A DNA stretch of 64,000 nucleotides from Ruminococcus sp. (GTDB lineage Bacteria > Bacillota > Clostridia > Oscillospirales > Ruminococcaceae): assembly GCA_017470535.1 (NCBI GenBank), contig JAFUYP010000076.1, forward strand, positions 24,564 through 88,563, written 5' to 3'. The notes below the pieces were generated by a model that was given only the letters and a program-made list of their open reading frames with translations, made no database searches and was not told where the DNA came from. A program made the position numbers and the translations under genes. Every line of letters begins with the position of its first letter. Position 1 is the stretch's first letter. Below are positions 36,030 through 46,619 of the stretch, piece after piece.

Positions 36030-36896
36030 ATGGCAACGGCAAATATGAAGGACGTTAAGCGCCGTATAAAAAGTGTTGAGAGTACAAGGCAGATAACCAA
36101 GGCTATGGAGCTTGTGGCTTCGTCAAAGCTAAGACGTGCCAAGGAAAGGGCGCTCGCAGCGCAGCCTTTCTTTGCGGCGGTCTATGATACTATGGCGGAC
36201 GTTTCAAGGGATCATGTGTTCAGCTCTATCTACACCAAGAAGGAAGTCTTAAAGACTGTGCTTATGGTGGTCATCGCAGGTGACAGGGGGCTTGCAGGCG
36301 GCTTTAACAGCAACATCCTAAAGCTCGCACTTGAAAAGGCGAACGAGCATAAGGCAAACGGCTACAAGGTCAAGCTGATGACGATAGGCAAGAAGGCTGT
36401 CGAGTACTTTAAAAAGCGTGATTTCGAGGTACTCGATGAGTACCCGGGGATAGCTGAGAGCCTTAATGTGTATGATTCGCTCGACATAGCGGAGAATGTG
36501 ATCGCAAGGTTCAGGCTCGGTGAGTTTGACAGGGTGGAGCTTGTGTATACCACCTTCGTGTCAGCGCTTACACAGGAGCCGGTGTTCCTGCCGGTACTGC
36601 CTGTCAAGGAAATGATAAGCGGCAGCGGTGAGAAAAAATCGCTGATGATATATGACCCCTCGCCGGAGGAGGTATTCAACGGCCTTATACCGCAGTATAT
36701 CTCGGGCATACTCTATGCGGCGATAGTTGATTCGTTTGCATCTGAGCAGGCAGCAAGAAGAACGGCTATGGAGTCCGCAAGCGACAACGCAGACGAGATG
36801 ATCGCAAACCTGTCGCTTATGTACAACCGTGCAAGACAGGGTCAGATAACTCAGGAGCTGACGGAGATAGCGTCAGGCTCTCTGAGAGATGAATAA
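36030..36896 (+). CDS. atpG: ATP synthase F1 subunit gamma, 288 aa
   Basis: Central rotor shaft. N-terminal helix MKDVKRRIKSVESTRQITKAMELVASSKLRRA and C-terminal helix RRTAMESASDNADEMIANLSLMYNRARQGQITQELTEI form the coiled coil; VVIAGDRGLAGGFNSNI in the middle is typical. AAGGAGG precedes the ATG. A 142-base gap with repeats separates it from atpD, longer than other gaps in the operon. Confidence 0.97.
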   Translation: MATANMKDVKRRIKSVESTRQITKAMELVASSKLRRAKERALAAQPFFAAVYDTMADVSRDHVFSSIYTKKEVLKTVLMVVIAGDRGLAGGFNSNILKLALEKANEHKANGYKVKLMTIGKKAVEYFKKRDFEVLDEYPGIAESLNVYDSLDIAENVIARFRLGEFDRVELVYTTFVSALTQEPVFLPVLPVKEMISGSGEKKSLMIYDPSPEEVFNGLIPQYISGILYAAIVDSFASEQAARRTAMESASDNADEMIANLSLMYNRARQGQITQELTEIASGSLRDE

Positions 36897-36924
36897 ACAA
36901 GTCGGCTGCAAGTTTACAGGTAAC

Positions 36925-37020
36925 AGTTAAGGTGTGCGCCTTGCGGCGCATGGATCTAAAAAGGCGGCTTCGCCGCCGTGATCGTAATTTATAAATTGAT
37001 AATTGTGCATTGTGCATTGA
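36925..37020. repeat. Intergenic repeat inside the ATP synthase operon
   Basis: AAGGTGTGCGCC, a GC hairpin (GGCGGCTTCGCCGCC, 36963-36977) and ATTGTGCATTGTGCATTG units lie between atpG and atpD. The same modules occur at 21731, 28631 and 62131. Confidence 0.75.
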
Positions 37021-38436
<1,416 letters not shown>

Positions 38437-38455
38437 GCGTAAAGGGGAATGAGCA

Positions 38456-38860
38456 ATGACACCTTTTAAGCTAAAAATAATCACCCCCGAAAAGACGTTT
38501 TTCGACGGCGAAACGCAGCAGCTCATAGCAAGGACTACCGCAGGCAATGTTGGTATACTTGCAGGGCATACGCCGTATGCGGCAAACCTCACAGCGTCGC
38601 CGCTCAAGGTGATGCAGGAGGACGGGTCCTTCCGTGTGGCGGCGGTATCTGCCGGCATGGTGAAGGTAAGAGCCAACGAGTGCGTGGTCGTGGCGTCTGC
38701 GATAGAATGGGCGGACGAGATAGACATCGAGCGTGCAAAGCGCTCCAAGGAGGACGCAGAGCGCAGGCTCAAAGCTCAGGCAAGTCAGAAGGAATTCGAG
38801 CGTGCCGAGCATAAGCTCAAACGTGCCCTCAACAGACTGACCGTTTCGGGCGGGATGTAA
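38456..38860 (+). CDS. atpC: ATP synthase F1 subunit epsilon, 134 aa
   Basis: Rotor and regulatory subunit. The N-terminal beta-sandwich (FKLKIITPEKTFFDGETQQLIARTTAGNVGILAGHTPYAANL) and the C-terminal two-helix hairpin (ERAKRSKEDAERRLKAQAS to KLKRALNRLTVSGG) match the family. It is the last gene of the operon, followed by a strong terminator. Confidence 0.96.
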   Translation: MTPFKLKIITPEKTFFDGETQQLIARTTAGNVGILAGHTPYAANLTASPLKVMQEDGSFRVAAVSAGMVKVRANECVVVASAIEWADEIDIERAKRSKEDAERRLKAQASQKEFERAEHKLKRALNRLTVSGGM

Positions 38861-38866
38861 GACATA

Positions 38867-38903
38867 AAAATTCCGGAGTATCGTGAATGGTACTCCGGTT
38901 TTT
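38867..38903 (+). terminator. Terminator of the ATP synthase operon
   Basis: CCGGAGTA pairs with TACTCCGG, preceded by an A-run and followed by five T residues. Confidence 0.88.
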
Positions 38904-38910
38904 GTTATGT

Positions 38911-38986
38911 ACTTCGGCGAGCGAAGCGAGCCGTACCGCCGCAGCGCAGCGGAGGCGGTGCAGCAGCCCGTAAGGGCTGCGAAGCC
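38911..38986. repeat. REP-like cluster of GC-rich hairpins
   Basis: Three short palindromes follow one another: CTTCGGCGAGCGAAG, an ACCGCC/GGCGGT arm pair around GCAGCGCAGCGG, and GCAGCCCGTAAGGGCTGC. No ORF of note uses the stretch. Confidence 0.6.
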
Positions 38987-39013
38987 CCATTGCAGTATGA
39001 TACATTTTAGGTA

Positions 39014-41458
39014 TCATTTTCCGATAAGGCGCTCTACCAGCCTTACGCAGTCGGCAGCATCGCCGGAATAGCCGTCAGCGCCTATCTCGGCAGCAAAGCT
39101 CTCTGTCACGGCAGCACCGCCGACTATTATCTTAGCCGTACAGCCCTTGTCACGGGCAATGCCTATGACCTTTTTCATGTTCATCATCGTTGTGGTCATA
39201 AGCGCCGACAGTGCTATGACAGCGGCGTTTTCCTTAATGGCTGTGTCAACGATCAGCTCGCTGTCAACGTTCTTGCCGAGGTCAATGACACGGTAGCCGT
39301 AGTTTTTGAGCATCAGGGCGACAAGGTTCTTGCCTATGTCGTGAACGTCCCCCTCAACTGTCGCTATCACGACAACGGCGGCGCTGTCGTCTGCGGCATT
39401 TCCGCCTAACAGCGGCTCTAAGTATGCTATCGACATCTCCATGGTGTTTGCCGATGCTATCAGCTGCGGCAGGAAGTACCTCTTTTGCTCAAAGAGCTTG
39501 CCCACCTTGTTTATCGCCGGGATAAGCAGGGTGTTTATTATGTCAGAGGGCTTTTCGCCGCTGTCAACACGCTCCTTAGTGAGAGCGACTATGCTGTCCT
39601 TTTCGCCGCCCAGTACAGCCTTGAAGATAGGGTCGTCCTCATTTTTGTCTTTGGGAGCGTCGTCTGCTTTCGGGGCAGGCGCTGAGGTCTTTTGTACAGT
39701 CGGCTGTGATGCCTGCTTTTCGGTGTAGTAGTTTATGCGCTCTATGTAACGAATGTCGCTGCCCTCACGGTTGAGGAGCATATCGCCTGCGGCAGCAGTG
39801 TTCATAAGCAGATCCTGAGAGGGGTTGGCTATCGCCATGGTAAGCCCCGACGCTATGCTCATAGCAAGGAACGCCGTGTTCACAAAGCTCCTCTCGGGCA
39901 GCCCGAAGGATATGTTTGACAGTCCGCACACGGTAGCAAGCCCCTTGCTCCTGCAATAGTCAAAGGTCGAGAAGCAGCTGAGCGCCGCACCCTTGTCAGC
40001 ACCGACTGTGCCTACAAGTGCATCTACGACTATGTCCTCTTTTACAAACCCTGCACCGAGCGCACGGCTTATGGCTTCGTCAACTATTTCGTGCTTTCTT
40101 TCGATATTTCCGGGTATGCCCTCATCATCTATCGGCAGGAAGATAAACATTGCCCCGTACTTCTTGGCAGTTTTGAGCATAGGCTCAAATTTTGCCGATT
40201 CGTAGTTTATGGAGTTTATAAGCGCACGCCCGGGGTATATGCGAAGGGCAGCCTCTATGACCTCGGGGTAGCTTGAATCTATGCAAAGCGGCAGATCGCT
40301 TATCTGTGAAAGCTCTGTCACTACGTTTATCATAGTCTGCCTCTCGTCAATGCCATTCGTTCCGCAGTTTACGTCAAGGATAGATGCACCTGCCCTTTCC
40401 TGCTCACGGGCAAATTTTCTTACTATCTCGAGCTTGCCCTCACGCAGCTCCGCCTGCAAAGCCTTTTTGCCGGTGGGATTTATACGTTCGCCTATAACTA
40501 AGAACCTTTCCCCCGGGACTATCTTCACAGCCTTTCGCTCGGAGCAGATGATACGCTCTTTTGTGGTGTTCACTTCCTTTTTTGTAATGCCCGAAAGTGC
40601 CGCTTTGAGTGCCTTTATATGCTCGGGTGTCGTGCCGCAGCAGCCCCCGAGAACAGATGCGCCGATCCTTGCAAGCTCCGCACTTGCTGATGCAAATTCC
40701 TCCGGCTGCATCTTGTATACCGTCACACCGTTTTCAAGCTCGGGCAAGCCTGCATTGGGCTTTACTATCACCGGAACGGTCGAATACTCCACGAATGTCT
40801 TAACTATCTCTGCCATAGTGTCAGGACCAGCGCCGCAGTTGATACCTACTGCGTCAGCGCCCAGCGACTGCAAAACAGTCGGCACGCATTCAGCCGGAGT
40901 TCCGAAAAGTGTCCGCCCGTCCGCCTCAAAGGTAAGTGTCGCCATTATAGGCAGGTCGCACACCTCTCTTATCGCAATGACAGCCGCCCTTGTTTCCTGC
41001 AAGCTCATCATAGTTTCAATTACGAACAGATCAGCTCCTGCATCGGCAATAACGCTCGCCTGCTCCTTGTAGACCTCTACCAGCTCGTCAAAGGTAAGCG
41101 TCCCCAGCGGATAAAGCTGCCGCCCTGTCATGGTAAGGTCGCCTGCGACATAAGCCTTGCCGTCTGCGGCTTTTTTTGAAAGTGCGACAAGCTCTGTGTT
41201 CATTTCTCTTAGCTTGTCCTCAAGACCGTACTCTGCGAGCTTTATGCGGTTTCCGGTAAAGGTCGGCGCATAGACGATGTCAGCACCTGCCGAGATAAAC
41301 TCACGCTGCAAATTTATAAGCACATCGGGGTTTTTAAGTATCCATTCCTCGGGGCATACGCCTACCGGCATACCGGCGTTTTGCAGATTTGTCCCCGTGC
41401 CGCCGTCAAGTATCACAAAGCCCTTGCCGCAAAGCTCTTTAAATTCCTGTCTTGTCAT
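39014..41458 (-). CDS. metH: Cobalamin-dependent methionine synthase without activation domain, 814 aa
   Basis: Transfers a methyl group from methyl-tetrahydrofolate to homocysteine through cobalamin. Domains in order: homocysteine-binding barrel (residues 1-290, zinc ligands in GINCGAG and LGGCCGTTPEH), pterin-binding barrel (about 310-570, GERINPTGKK), B12 cap (about 610-690) and B12 domain with the cobalt-ligand motif GDVHDIGKN (about 700-710). The roughly 330-residue SAM-binding activation domain of E. coli MetH is missing. The gene lies 12 bases after a RACo-type reactivase, which probably replaces that function. Confidence 0.95.
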   Translation of the reverse strand: MTRQEFKELCGKGFVILDGGTGTNLQNAGMPVGVCPEEWILKNPDVLINLQREFISAGADIVYAPTFTGNRIKLAEYGLEDKLREMNTELVALSKKAADGKAYVAGDLTMTGRQLYPLGTLTFDELVEVYKEQASVIADAGADLFVIETMMSLQETRAAVIAIREVCDLPIMATLTFEADGRTLFGTPAECVPTVLQSLGADAVGINCGAGPDTMAEIVKTFVEYSTVPVIVKPNAGLPELENGVTVYKMQPEEFASASAELARIGASVLGGCCGTTPEHIKALKAALSGITKKEVNTTKERIICSERKAVKIVPGERFLVIGERINPTGKKALQAELREGKLEIVRKFAREQERAGASILDVNCGTNGIDERQTMINVVTELSQISDLPLCIDSSYPEVIEAALRIYPGRALINSINYESAKFEPMLKTAKKYGAMFIFLPIDDEGIPGNIERKHEIVDEAISRALGAGFVKEDIVVDALVGTVGADKGAALSCFSTFDYCRSKGLATVCGLSNISFGLPERSFVNTAFLAMSIASGLTMAIANPSQDLLMNTAAAGDMLLNREGSDIRYIERINYYTEKQASQPTVQKTSAPAPKADDAPKDKNEDDPIFKAVLGGEKDSIVALTKERVDSGEKPSDIINTLLIPAINKVGKLFEQKRYFLPQLIASANTMEMSIAYLEPLLGGNAADDSAAVVVIATVEGDVHDIGKNLVALMLKNYGYRVIDLGKNVDSELIVDTAIKENAAVIALSALMTTTMMNMKKVIGIARDKGCTAKIIVGGAAVTESFAAEIGADGYSGDAADCVRLVERLIGK

Positions 41459-41470
41459 GGTGTTCCTCCG

Positions 41471-42940
41471 TTATATGTTAAGATTGTTTATAAAGTCTTT
41501 TTTAAACTCCTCACTGTCGGTAAGCGTGAGCGTTTTTGCCCTTTTTATTATGCTGCTCACCCTTTTGTCAAACCCCTCATCGTAAAGCGACATCTGCGCC
41601 CCACGCAGAGATGTGTTGCCGAGGGCTTTGGCATACTTTAAAAGCTCACCCGGTATAAGCCCCGTCACGGCGGCGCTTTCAAGGTCAAGAAAATACCCGA
41701 AGCCGCCTGCTATGATAAGCGTTTTTATGTCCTCATAGCCCTTGCCTGCGGTCTTTAACAGCACCTCCATGCAGGAGCGTATGGCGGACTTTGCAAGCTG
41801 TAACTGCCGCACATCGTCCTGCGTGAGCATGACCCCGTCGGTGATGACAAAGCCGCTCTCACGGTGTATCTCATCAAATGCGCCGGTGCGGTCGATAATG
41901 CCGTGCCTGACACAGAAAGCGAGCGCATCTGCTGCACCGCTGCCGCATAGACCCTTTGCAGGGGGGCTGCCGATAATGTCATACTTTATAGCGCCGCCGT
42001 CGTCATATATGCGGCTGACTGCACCGTCAATGCCGCCCATGCCGCAGCTTAGCTCACCGCCCTCAAATGCAGGGCCTGCCGCTGCCGAGGCGCAGAGGAT
42101 ACTGTCCTTGTCCGCAAGCACTATCTCGCCGTTTGTGCCTATGTCTGCAAAGAGAAACGGCTCATCGGCGTTCACACTTGCTATCCCCGATACTATATCA
42201 CCGCCGATAAATGCGCTTATCCCGGGGATAAGGCTGACTGAAATATCGGGGAAGGCTTGATCAAAGCTATCTCCTAAAAGCGTGCTTAAAAGCATAATCT
42301 GTCCGCCGAGCGTGACCGTGTAAAACGGCGCTTTGGTAAGCCCCCGGCAGTCAAGCCCGAGCAGCAGATGATACATAGCAGTGTTTGCGGCAACTGCCAT
42401 TTTTGTGACCAAAAGGTCTTTTAAACAAAGCCGTGACAAAAGCGCCGATATATCACGCCTGATAAGCTCTTGCAGCTGTGCGGAGCTTTCCTGTGCTGCC
42501 GAGAGCCTTGTTATGACATCGGCGCCGTATGCCGCCTGTGAATTGGCAGTGGTAAGCGTCCTGACAGCTGTTTTGCCGGTAATATCCACAAGCGACGCTG
42601 CAATAGTTGTCGTGCCAATATCGACAGCGATGCCGAAGCTGTGCGAGGGGTCGATGTCCGCATTGTCATTCTCGCTTTTCTGATAGCTAAGCGTCTGCTC
42701 CGGCAGCTCTATGCGGACAGGCGAGGAAGTCACAGCCTTGCAGGCAAGGCGGAAGCCCTGTGCGAGCTTGTCAGATGATAATAAAAATCTGTCCTCCTGC
42801 GTAACAGGGAGAGTGCCTGCCATGAGCCTTACCAAACACTTGCCGCAAACGCCGCTGCCGCCGCAGTATGCAGGTATGAAAACGCCCTTTGAGCGCAGAA
42901 ACTGCAATATATTCACGCCGCCCGGAATGACCAGCTGCAC
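41471..42940 (-). CDS. RACo-like ATP-dependent cobalamin reactivase, 489 aa
   Basis: A [2Fe-2S] ferredoxin domain (PAYCGGSGVCGKCLV with a later Cys in RLACKAV) is fused to an ASKHA-type ATPase core (AVDIGTTTIAASLVD for phosphate binding, FADIGTNGEIVL, AAAGPAFEGGELSCGMGG), the layout of reductive activators of corrinoid proteins. Such proteins reduce Co(II) to Co(I) in an ATP-driven step. Being directly upstream of a metH lacking its activation domain makes MetH the likely client. GTG 42940 is chosen as start because GGAGG lies eight bases upstream; a longer frame to 42985 would enter the palindromic element. Confidence 0.9.
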   Translation of the reverse strand: MQLVIPGGVNILQFLRSKGVFIPAYCGGSGVCGKCLVRLMAGTLPVTQEDRFLLSSDKLAQGFRLACKAVTSSPVRIELPEQTLSYQKSENDNADIDPSHSFGIAVDIGTTTIAASLVDITGKTAVRTLTTANSQAAYGADVITRLSAAQESSAQLQELIRRDISALLSRLCLKDLLVTKMAVAANTAMYHLLLGLDCRGLTKAPFYTVTLGGQIMLLSTLLGDSFDQAFPDISVSLIPGISAFIGGDIVSGIASVNADEPFLFADIGTNGEIVLADKDSILCASAAAGPAFEGGELSCGMGGIDGAVSRIYDDGGAIKYDIIGSPPAKGLCGSGAADALAFCVRHGIIDRTGAFDEIHRESGFVITDGVMLTQDDVRQLQLAKSAIRSCMEVLLKTAGKGYEDIKTLIIAGGFGYFLDLESAAVTGLIPGELLKYAKALGNTSLRGAQMSLYDEGFDKRVSSIIKRAKTLTLTDSEEFKKDFINNLNI

Positions 42941-42970
42941 GGCTTTCACCTCCACGAAAATATTCTTATA

Positions 42971-43142
42971 GGCAATACCGCACAATGATTGTGTGTAAGA
43001 TACGCTGTCAGAATTTTCGTCAGATTACCCAAATTTGCCGAAGGAATACTAACGTATTTCAAGGCAAATATGGGTGATATGACGGAAATTCTGCAAGTAG
43101 ATTGCACACAAAGCCACCAGGCGGTCTTTGTGCGGTGTTGCC
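42971..43142. repeat. Palindromic MITE-like element, copy 2 (172 bp)
   Basis: Ends GGCAATACCGCACAA and TTTGTGCGGTGTTGCC and inner arms CGTCAGATTACCC...GGGTGATATGACG match copies 1 and 3, with more divergence. It lies about 30 bases upstream of the reactivase start, so the promoter of that operon must be inside or beyond it. Confidence 0.8.
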
Positions 43143-43285
43143 TATAATATTGTAACATATTATAAAATATATTTCAAGTGCTGTTTGCTGTGAGATATTG
43201 TTTGTCTCGGCTTGAAGTTTTCTGTTTAATTTGCTAAATTATTCATACCGTTATTTGTGCATGGTAACAAAAGGCGTTTTGCTTA

Positions 43286-43314
43286 TTGACAAGAAATTAT
43301 TAATAGTGTATAAT
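43286..43314 (+). promoter_or_regulatory. Consensus promoter of the 43364 ATPase gene
   Basis: TTGACA (43286-43291), a 17-base spacer and TATAAT (43309-43314), both exact. Confidence 0.85.
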
Positions 43315-43363
43315 AAATGTTAGGAGTTTATTTCCAAAATCTATAATGTGAGGAGCATTTTGT

Positions 43364-44836
43364 ATGAACATAAAAGCCGCAAAGGATCAGATCGAGAACG
43401 CCATAAAGTCTTACCTTATGAAGGACGAATACGGCGAGTATCTTATCAGTATAGAAAAGCAGCGCCCGGTATTCCTGCTCGGTGCGCCGGGTCTGGGTAA
43501 GACCGCTATCATGGAGCAGGTAGCTCAGGATATGCAGATAAACCTTGTATCCTACGCTATGACACACCAGACAAGAGAAACAGCGATAGGTAAGTCTATA
43601 ACTCTCGAGCGTAACTTCATAGGTAAGGACGTTACAGTTTCTGAAACTACCATGTCCGAGATCATTTCAAATATCTATCAGACTATGGAGGAGACAGGTA
43701 TCCGTGAGGGCATACTCTTCCTCGATGAGATCAACTGCGTGGATCGTGGTATAGCACCTATGATGCTCCAGTTCCTGCAGTACAAGATCTTCGGTAAGGA
43801 TCAGATCCCCGAGGGCTGGGTCGTTACCACCGCAGGTAACCCGCCTGAGTACAATGACGCCGTTACAGAGTTCGACATAGCTACTCTTGACCGTCTTAAA
43901 AAGGTCGAGATCGAGCCTGACTACCCGATCTGGAAGGAGTACGCATACTCGCACGGCATACATACATCTATCACTACATACCTTGACTTCTATCCGGAGT
44001 ATTTCTATGTAGTACCTACCGACAAGAGCGACAGACAGTTCGTTACCGGACGTGGCTGGGAGGATATGTCGGAAATGATGCAGCTGTATGAAAAGAACGG
44101 CACACCGGTAGACCTCTTCCTTATTTCGCAGTACGTTCAGAAGCACGACATCAACCAGTCGTTCTATGAGCATTATTGCAGATACAACGAGATAATGAAC
44201 AAGTACAGAGTACAGGATATTTTAAGCGGCAACACCACCACTCAGATAATGGAAGCTGCAAGAATGGCAGGGGAATACGAAAAGCATATCCTTATCAACC
44301 AGCTTGCAAGCGTTACCGCAGAGATGATAGTAAACTCCCTTATGACAGAGAAGATGTCAAACATCATCATGCCTATGCTTCAGGATATAGTTACAAAGAT
44401 AAACGCAGGCTTCTCCAACCGTCAGGTGCTTTCTGAGCATATCATGGAGCTGAGAAAGAAGGTAGACAAGGCTGTAAAGGCTCGTATCATCTCGGTAAAG
44501 GACAAGAGGATACAGCACTGGATACTTGCATCCCTTTCAAGATATATGGACAGGACGACCAACGAAGCAAGGGACAAGAACGAGCAGATAGCTATTATCC
44601 AGTCGGAATTCGATGCTATAATCAACAAGGTGAATATGTACACAAATCAGGGCAGCCAGATGCTTGGAAATATGTTTGCATTTGTATCCCAGGTTTACGG
44701 CGAGGGCAGTGAGATGCAGCTGCTCGTCCACGAGCTGTCGCTCAACTCAAACGTTACAAAGTTCATCGGCAAATACGGCTGCGACGATTACACAAACAGA
44801 GCAAACGCATATATGCAGGCTCAGCAGCAGTACTGA
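43364..44836 (+). CDS. MoxR-like AAA+ ATPase, 490 aa
   Basis: An AAA_5-type ATPase with Walker A GAPGLGKT (residues 40-47), Walker B ILFLDEIN (about 120-127), sensor 1 TTAGNPPEYN and an arginine region at DIATLDRLKKVEIE. The C-terminal 240 residues are helical and family-specific. MoxR-type ATPases usually act with a VWA-domain protein to insert metals or remodel complexes, and that partner gene usually follows. Here the next gene is a convergent amylase after a terminator, so the partner is absent or elsewhere. GTGAGGAGC precedes the ATG, and expression from a perfect promoter is expected to be strong. Confidence 0.88.
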   Translation: MNIKAAKDQIENAIKSYLMKDEYGEYLISIEKQRPVFLLGAPGLGKTAIMEQVAQDMQINLVSYAMTHQTRETAIGKSITLERNFIGKDVTVSETTMSEIISNIYQTMEETGIREGILFLDEINCVDRGIAPMMLQFLQYKIFGKDQIPEGWVVTTAGNPPEYNDAVTEFDIATLDRLKKVEIEPDYPIWKEYAYSHGIHTSITTYLDFYPEYFYVVPTDKSDRQFVTGRGWEDMSEMMQLYEKNGTPVDLFLISQYVQKHDINQSFYEHYCRYNEIMNKYRVQDILSGNTTTQIMEAARMAGEYEKHILINQLASVTAEMIVNSLMTEKMSNIIMPMLQDIVTKINAGFSNRQVLSEHIMELRKKVDKAVKARIISVKDKRIQHWILASLSRYMDRTTNEARDKNEQIAIIQSEFDAIINKVNMYTNQGSQMLGNMFAFVSQVYGEGSEMQLLVHELSLNSNVTKFIGKYGCDDYTNRANAYMQAQQQY

Positions 44837-44848
44837 TAAAAAAGGATC

Positions 44849-44879
44849 ACCCCGGAGCGGAATTGCTCCGGGGTGTTTT
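44849..44879 (+). terminator. Terminator of the ATPase gene
   Basis: CACCCCGGAGC pairs with GCTCCGGGGTG, followed by TTTTA. Confidence 0.88.
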
Positions 44880-44896
44880 ACTGTATATCGCCGCTG

Positions 44897-46207
44897 TTAT
44901 TTTTCCATTTTCCATATCTCAGCACTGTACGGTGCAAGCTCGCTGCCGCCGCCGAAATCGTGAGAAGTCCCTGTGATAAGCTCATCAGCCATACCGCAGC
45001 CTGCGTCAAAATGCGCCACAAACGGCTCGCTGTCGGCGTTTATCGCTATAAGCACTCTCTCGTCTTCAAACTTGCGCTCTATGATGCACTGCTTGTTTGT
45101 AAGCACGGGAACGCTTATGCTGCCGTAGCAAAGAGCCTTGCTCTCGTGGTGTATCTTTGCGAGCTTTGATATGAACTTACTAAGCTCATTATCCACAGGC
45201 TCGTCAAATGATACTCTGAGAGCCGGGTCGCCGTCCTTCTTGTCGCCCTCTGCGCCCCATTCGCTGCCGTAGTATATGCACGGTATGCCCGGCATACCGA
45301 ACAGTATCGCATAGATGAGCGGCAGGTGCTTTTTGTTCGTAAGGATAGTCGCCACCCTTGAAACATCATGATTGTCAACAAAGCTCAACAGGTGCATACC
45401 CCTGTACTGACACCACTGCTCAGGACCGAACTGGTTTTTGAGTGAGTGGCAAATCTCAAACATATTCATGCTGTTGAAGCTCGAATACAGCCCCTTGTAG
45501 CACTGGTAATTGGTAGCGGAGTGCAGCATCTCGTCATTTACGAACTGCGAGTAGTCGCCGTGCAGCAGCTCGCCTATCAGCACGAGATCCTCCTTGAGCG
45601 TGCCTGTATAGCTTCTCAGGCGCTTTATAAATTCCTTGTCAAGGCAGTACGCCACATCGAGCCGCAGACCGTCTATGTCAAATTCGTCCACCCAGCCCTT
45701 TATGCAGGAGAAGATATGCTCGACCACCTCGTTGTTTCTGAGATTGAGCTTTACAAGGTCAAAGTGACCCTCCCAGCCCTCGTACCACAAGCCGTCATTG
45801 TAGTTTGAGTTGCCGCCGAAGTTGATAAAGAACCAGTCCTTGTAGCGTGAGCTCTCACGGTTTTTGAGTACGTCCTGAAACGCCCAGAACCCCCTGCCCA
45901 CATGATTGAACACGCCGTCAAGCACGACTCTTATCCCACGCTCATGCAGCGCCTTGCAGACCTTTGCAAAGTCCTCGTTCGTACCTAAGCGGCAGTCGAT
46001 CTTTGTGAAGTCTCTTGTGTTGTAGCCGTGAGTGTCCGACTCAAACACAGGCGAGAAATACACTGCATCGCAGTTAAGCTCCTTTATATGATCTGCCCAG
46101 TCTATCACCTTTAAAATGCGTGACTGTTCTATACCGTCATTCTCAAACGGTGCGCCGCAGAACCCCAGCGGATAGATCTGATAGAATACACTTTCATATG
46201 CCCACAT
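44897..46207 (-). CDS. GH13 alpha-amylase-family enzyme, cytoplasmic, 436 aa
   Basis: A retaining alpha-glucan hydrolase or transferase with a (beta/alpha)8 barrel. Conserved GH13 regions: VVLDGVFNHVG (region I, about residue 100), DGLRLDVAYC with the nucleophile Asp (region II, about 180), IGELLHGDY with the acid/base Glu (region III, about 210) and FVDNHDVSR (region IV, about 275). No signal peptide, so it acts on internal glucans such as glycogen or imported maltodextrins. The missing N- and C-domains of neopullulanases make it short. Exact substrate is not decided by sequence. Confidence 0.92.
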   Translation of the reverse strand: MWAYESVFYQIYPLGFCGAPFENDGIEQSRILKVIDWADHIKELNCDAVYFSPVFESDTHGYNTRDFTKIDCRLGTNEDFAKVCKALHERGIRVVLDGVFNHVGRGFWAFQDVLKNRESSRYKDWFFINFGGNSNYNDGLWYEGWEGHFDLVKLNLRNNEVVEHIFSCIKGWVDEFDIDGLRLDVAYCLDKEFIKRLRSYTGTLKEDLVLIGELLHGDYSQFVNDEMLHSATNYQCYKGLYSSFNSMNMFEICHSLKNQFGPEQWCQYRGMHLLSFVDNHDVSRVATILTNKKHLPLIYAILFGMPGIPCIYYGSEWGAEGDKKDGDPALRVSFDEPVDNELSKFISKLAKIHHESKALCYGSISVPVLTNKQCIIERKFEDERVLIAINADSEPFVAHFDAGCGMADELITGTSHDFGGGSELAPYSAEIWKMEK

Positions 46208-46247
46208 AGTTTGTTTACCTCCGATTATTGTTATAGCATTGCTTTAA

Positions 46248-46439
46248 GGCAACACCGCACGACCACCGGCTCACGCCTTTGTGTGCCATCTGCTTGCCGG
46301 ATCTCCGTCATAATACCCAATTTCACCTTGTCTTACGCCAGGTAAACTTTGGCAAAAATGGGCATTCTGACGAAAATTCGGCGTGTTCAGCAAAGCTGAA
46401 CAACTGCATACTGACACACAATGGTCGTGCGGTGTTGCC
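46248..46439. repeat. Palindromic MITE-like element, copy 3 (192 bp)
   Basis: Ends GGCAACACCGCACGACC and its exact complement, flanked by TTAA on both sides, so the palindrome extends outwards. Compared with copies 1 and 2 it has about 20 extra bases on the right, including TTCAGCAAAGCTGAA. It fills most of the 46208-46619 intergenic region; the rest holds the next promoter. Confidence 0.85.
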
Positions 46440-46556
46440 TTAAGTTACCTGTTTACTTGAAAAGCGTCATATACTATTATATCAAGAACTGTCAATTTTT
46501 TCAAGGATAATAATAAATCAAAATTTTCGGGATTTTTTGTGCAGAGTGCATAAATC

Positions 46557-46585
46557 TTGACATTTGAGATATATTATGTTATGAT
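46557..46585 (+). promoter_or_regulatory. Promoter of the asparaginase gene
   Basis: TTGACA (46557-46562), a 17-base spacer and TATGAT (46580-46585). Confidence 0.75.
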
Positions 46586-46619
46586 GATTATTAACAAATA
46601 ATTATGAACGGAGACTGAA

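Noticed and set aside
42941-42985. Longer N-terminus for the RACo-like protein (start at 42985)
   Set aside because: The extra codons come from the edge of a palindromic element, and a GTG with ideal GGAGG spacing lies at 42940.
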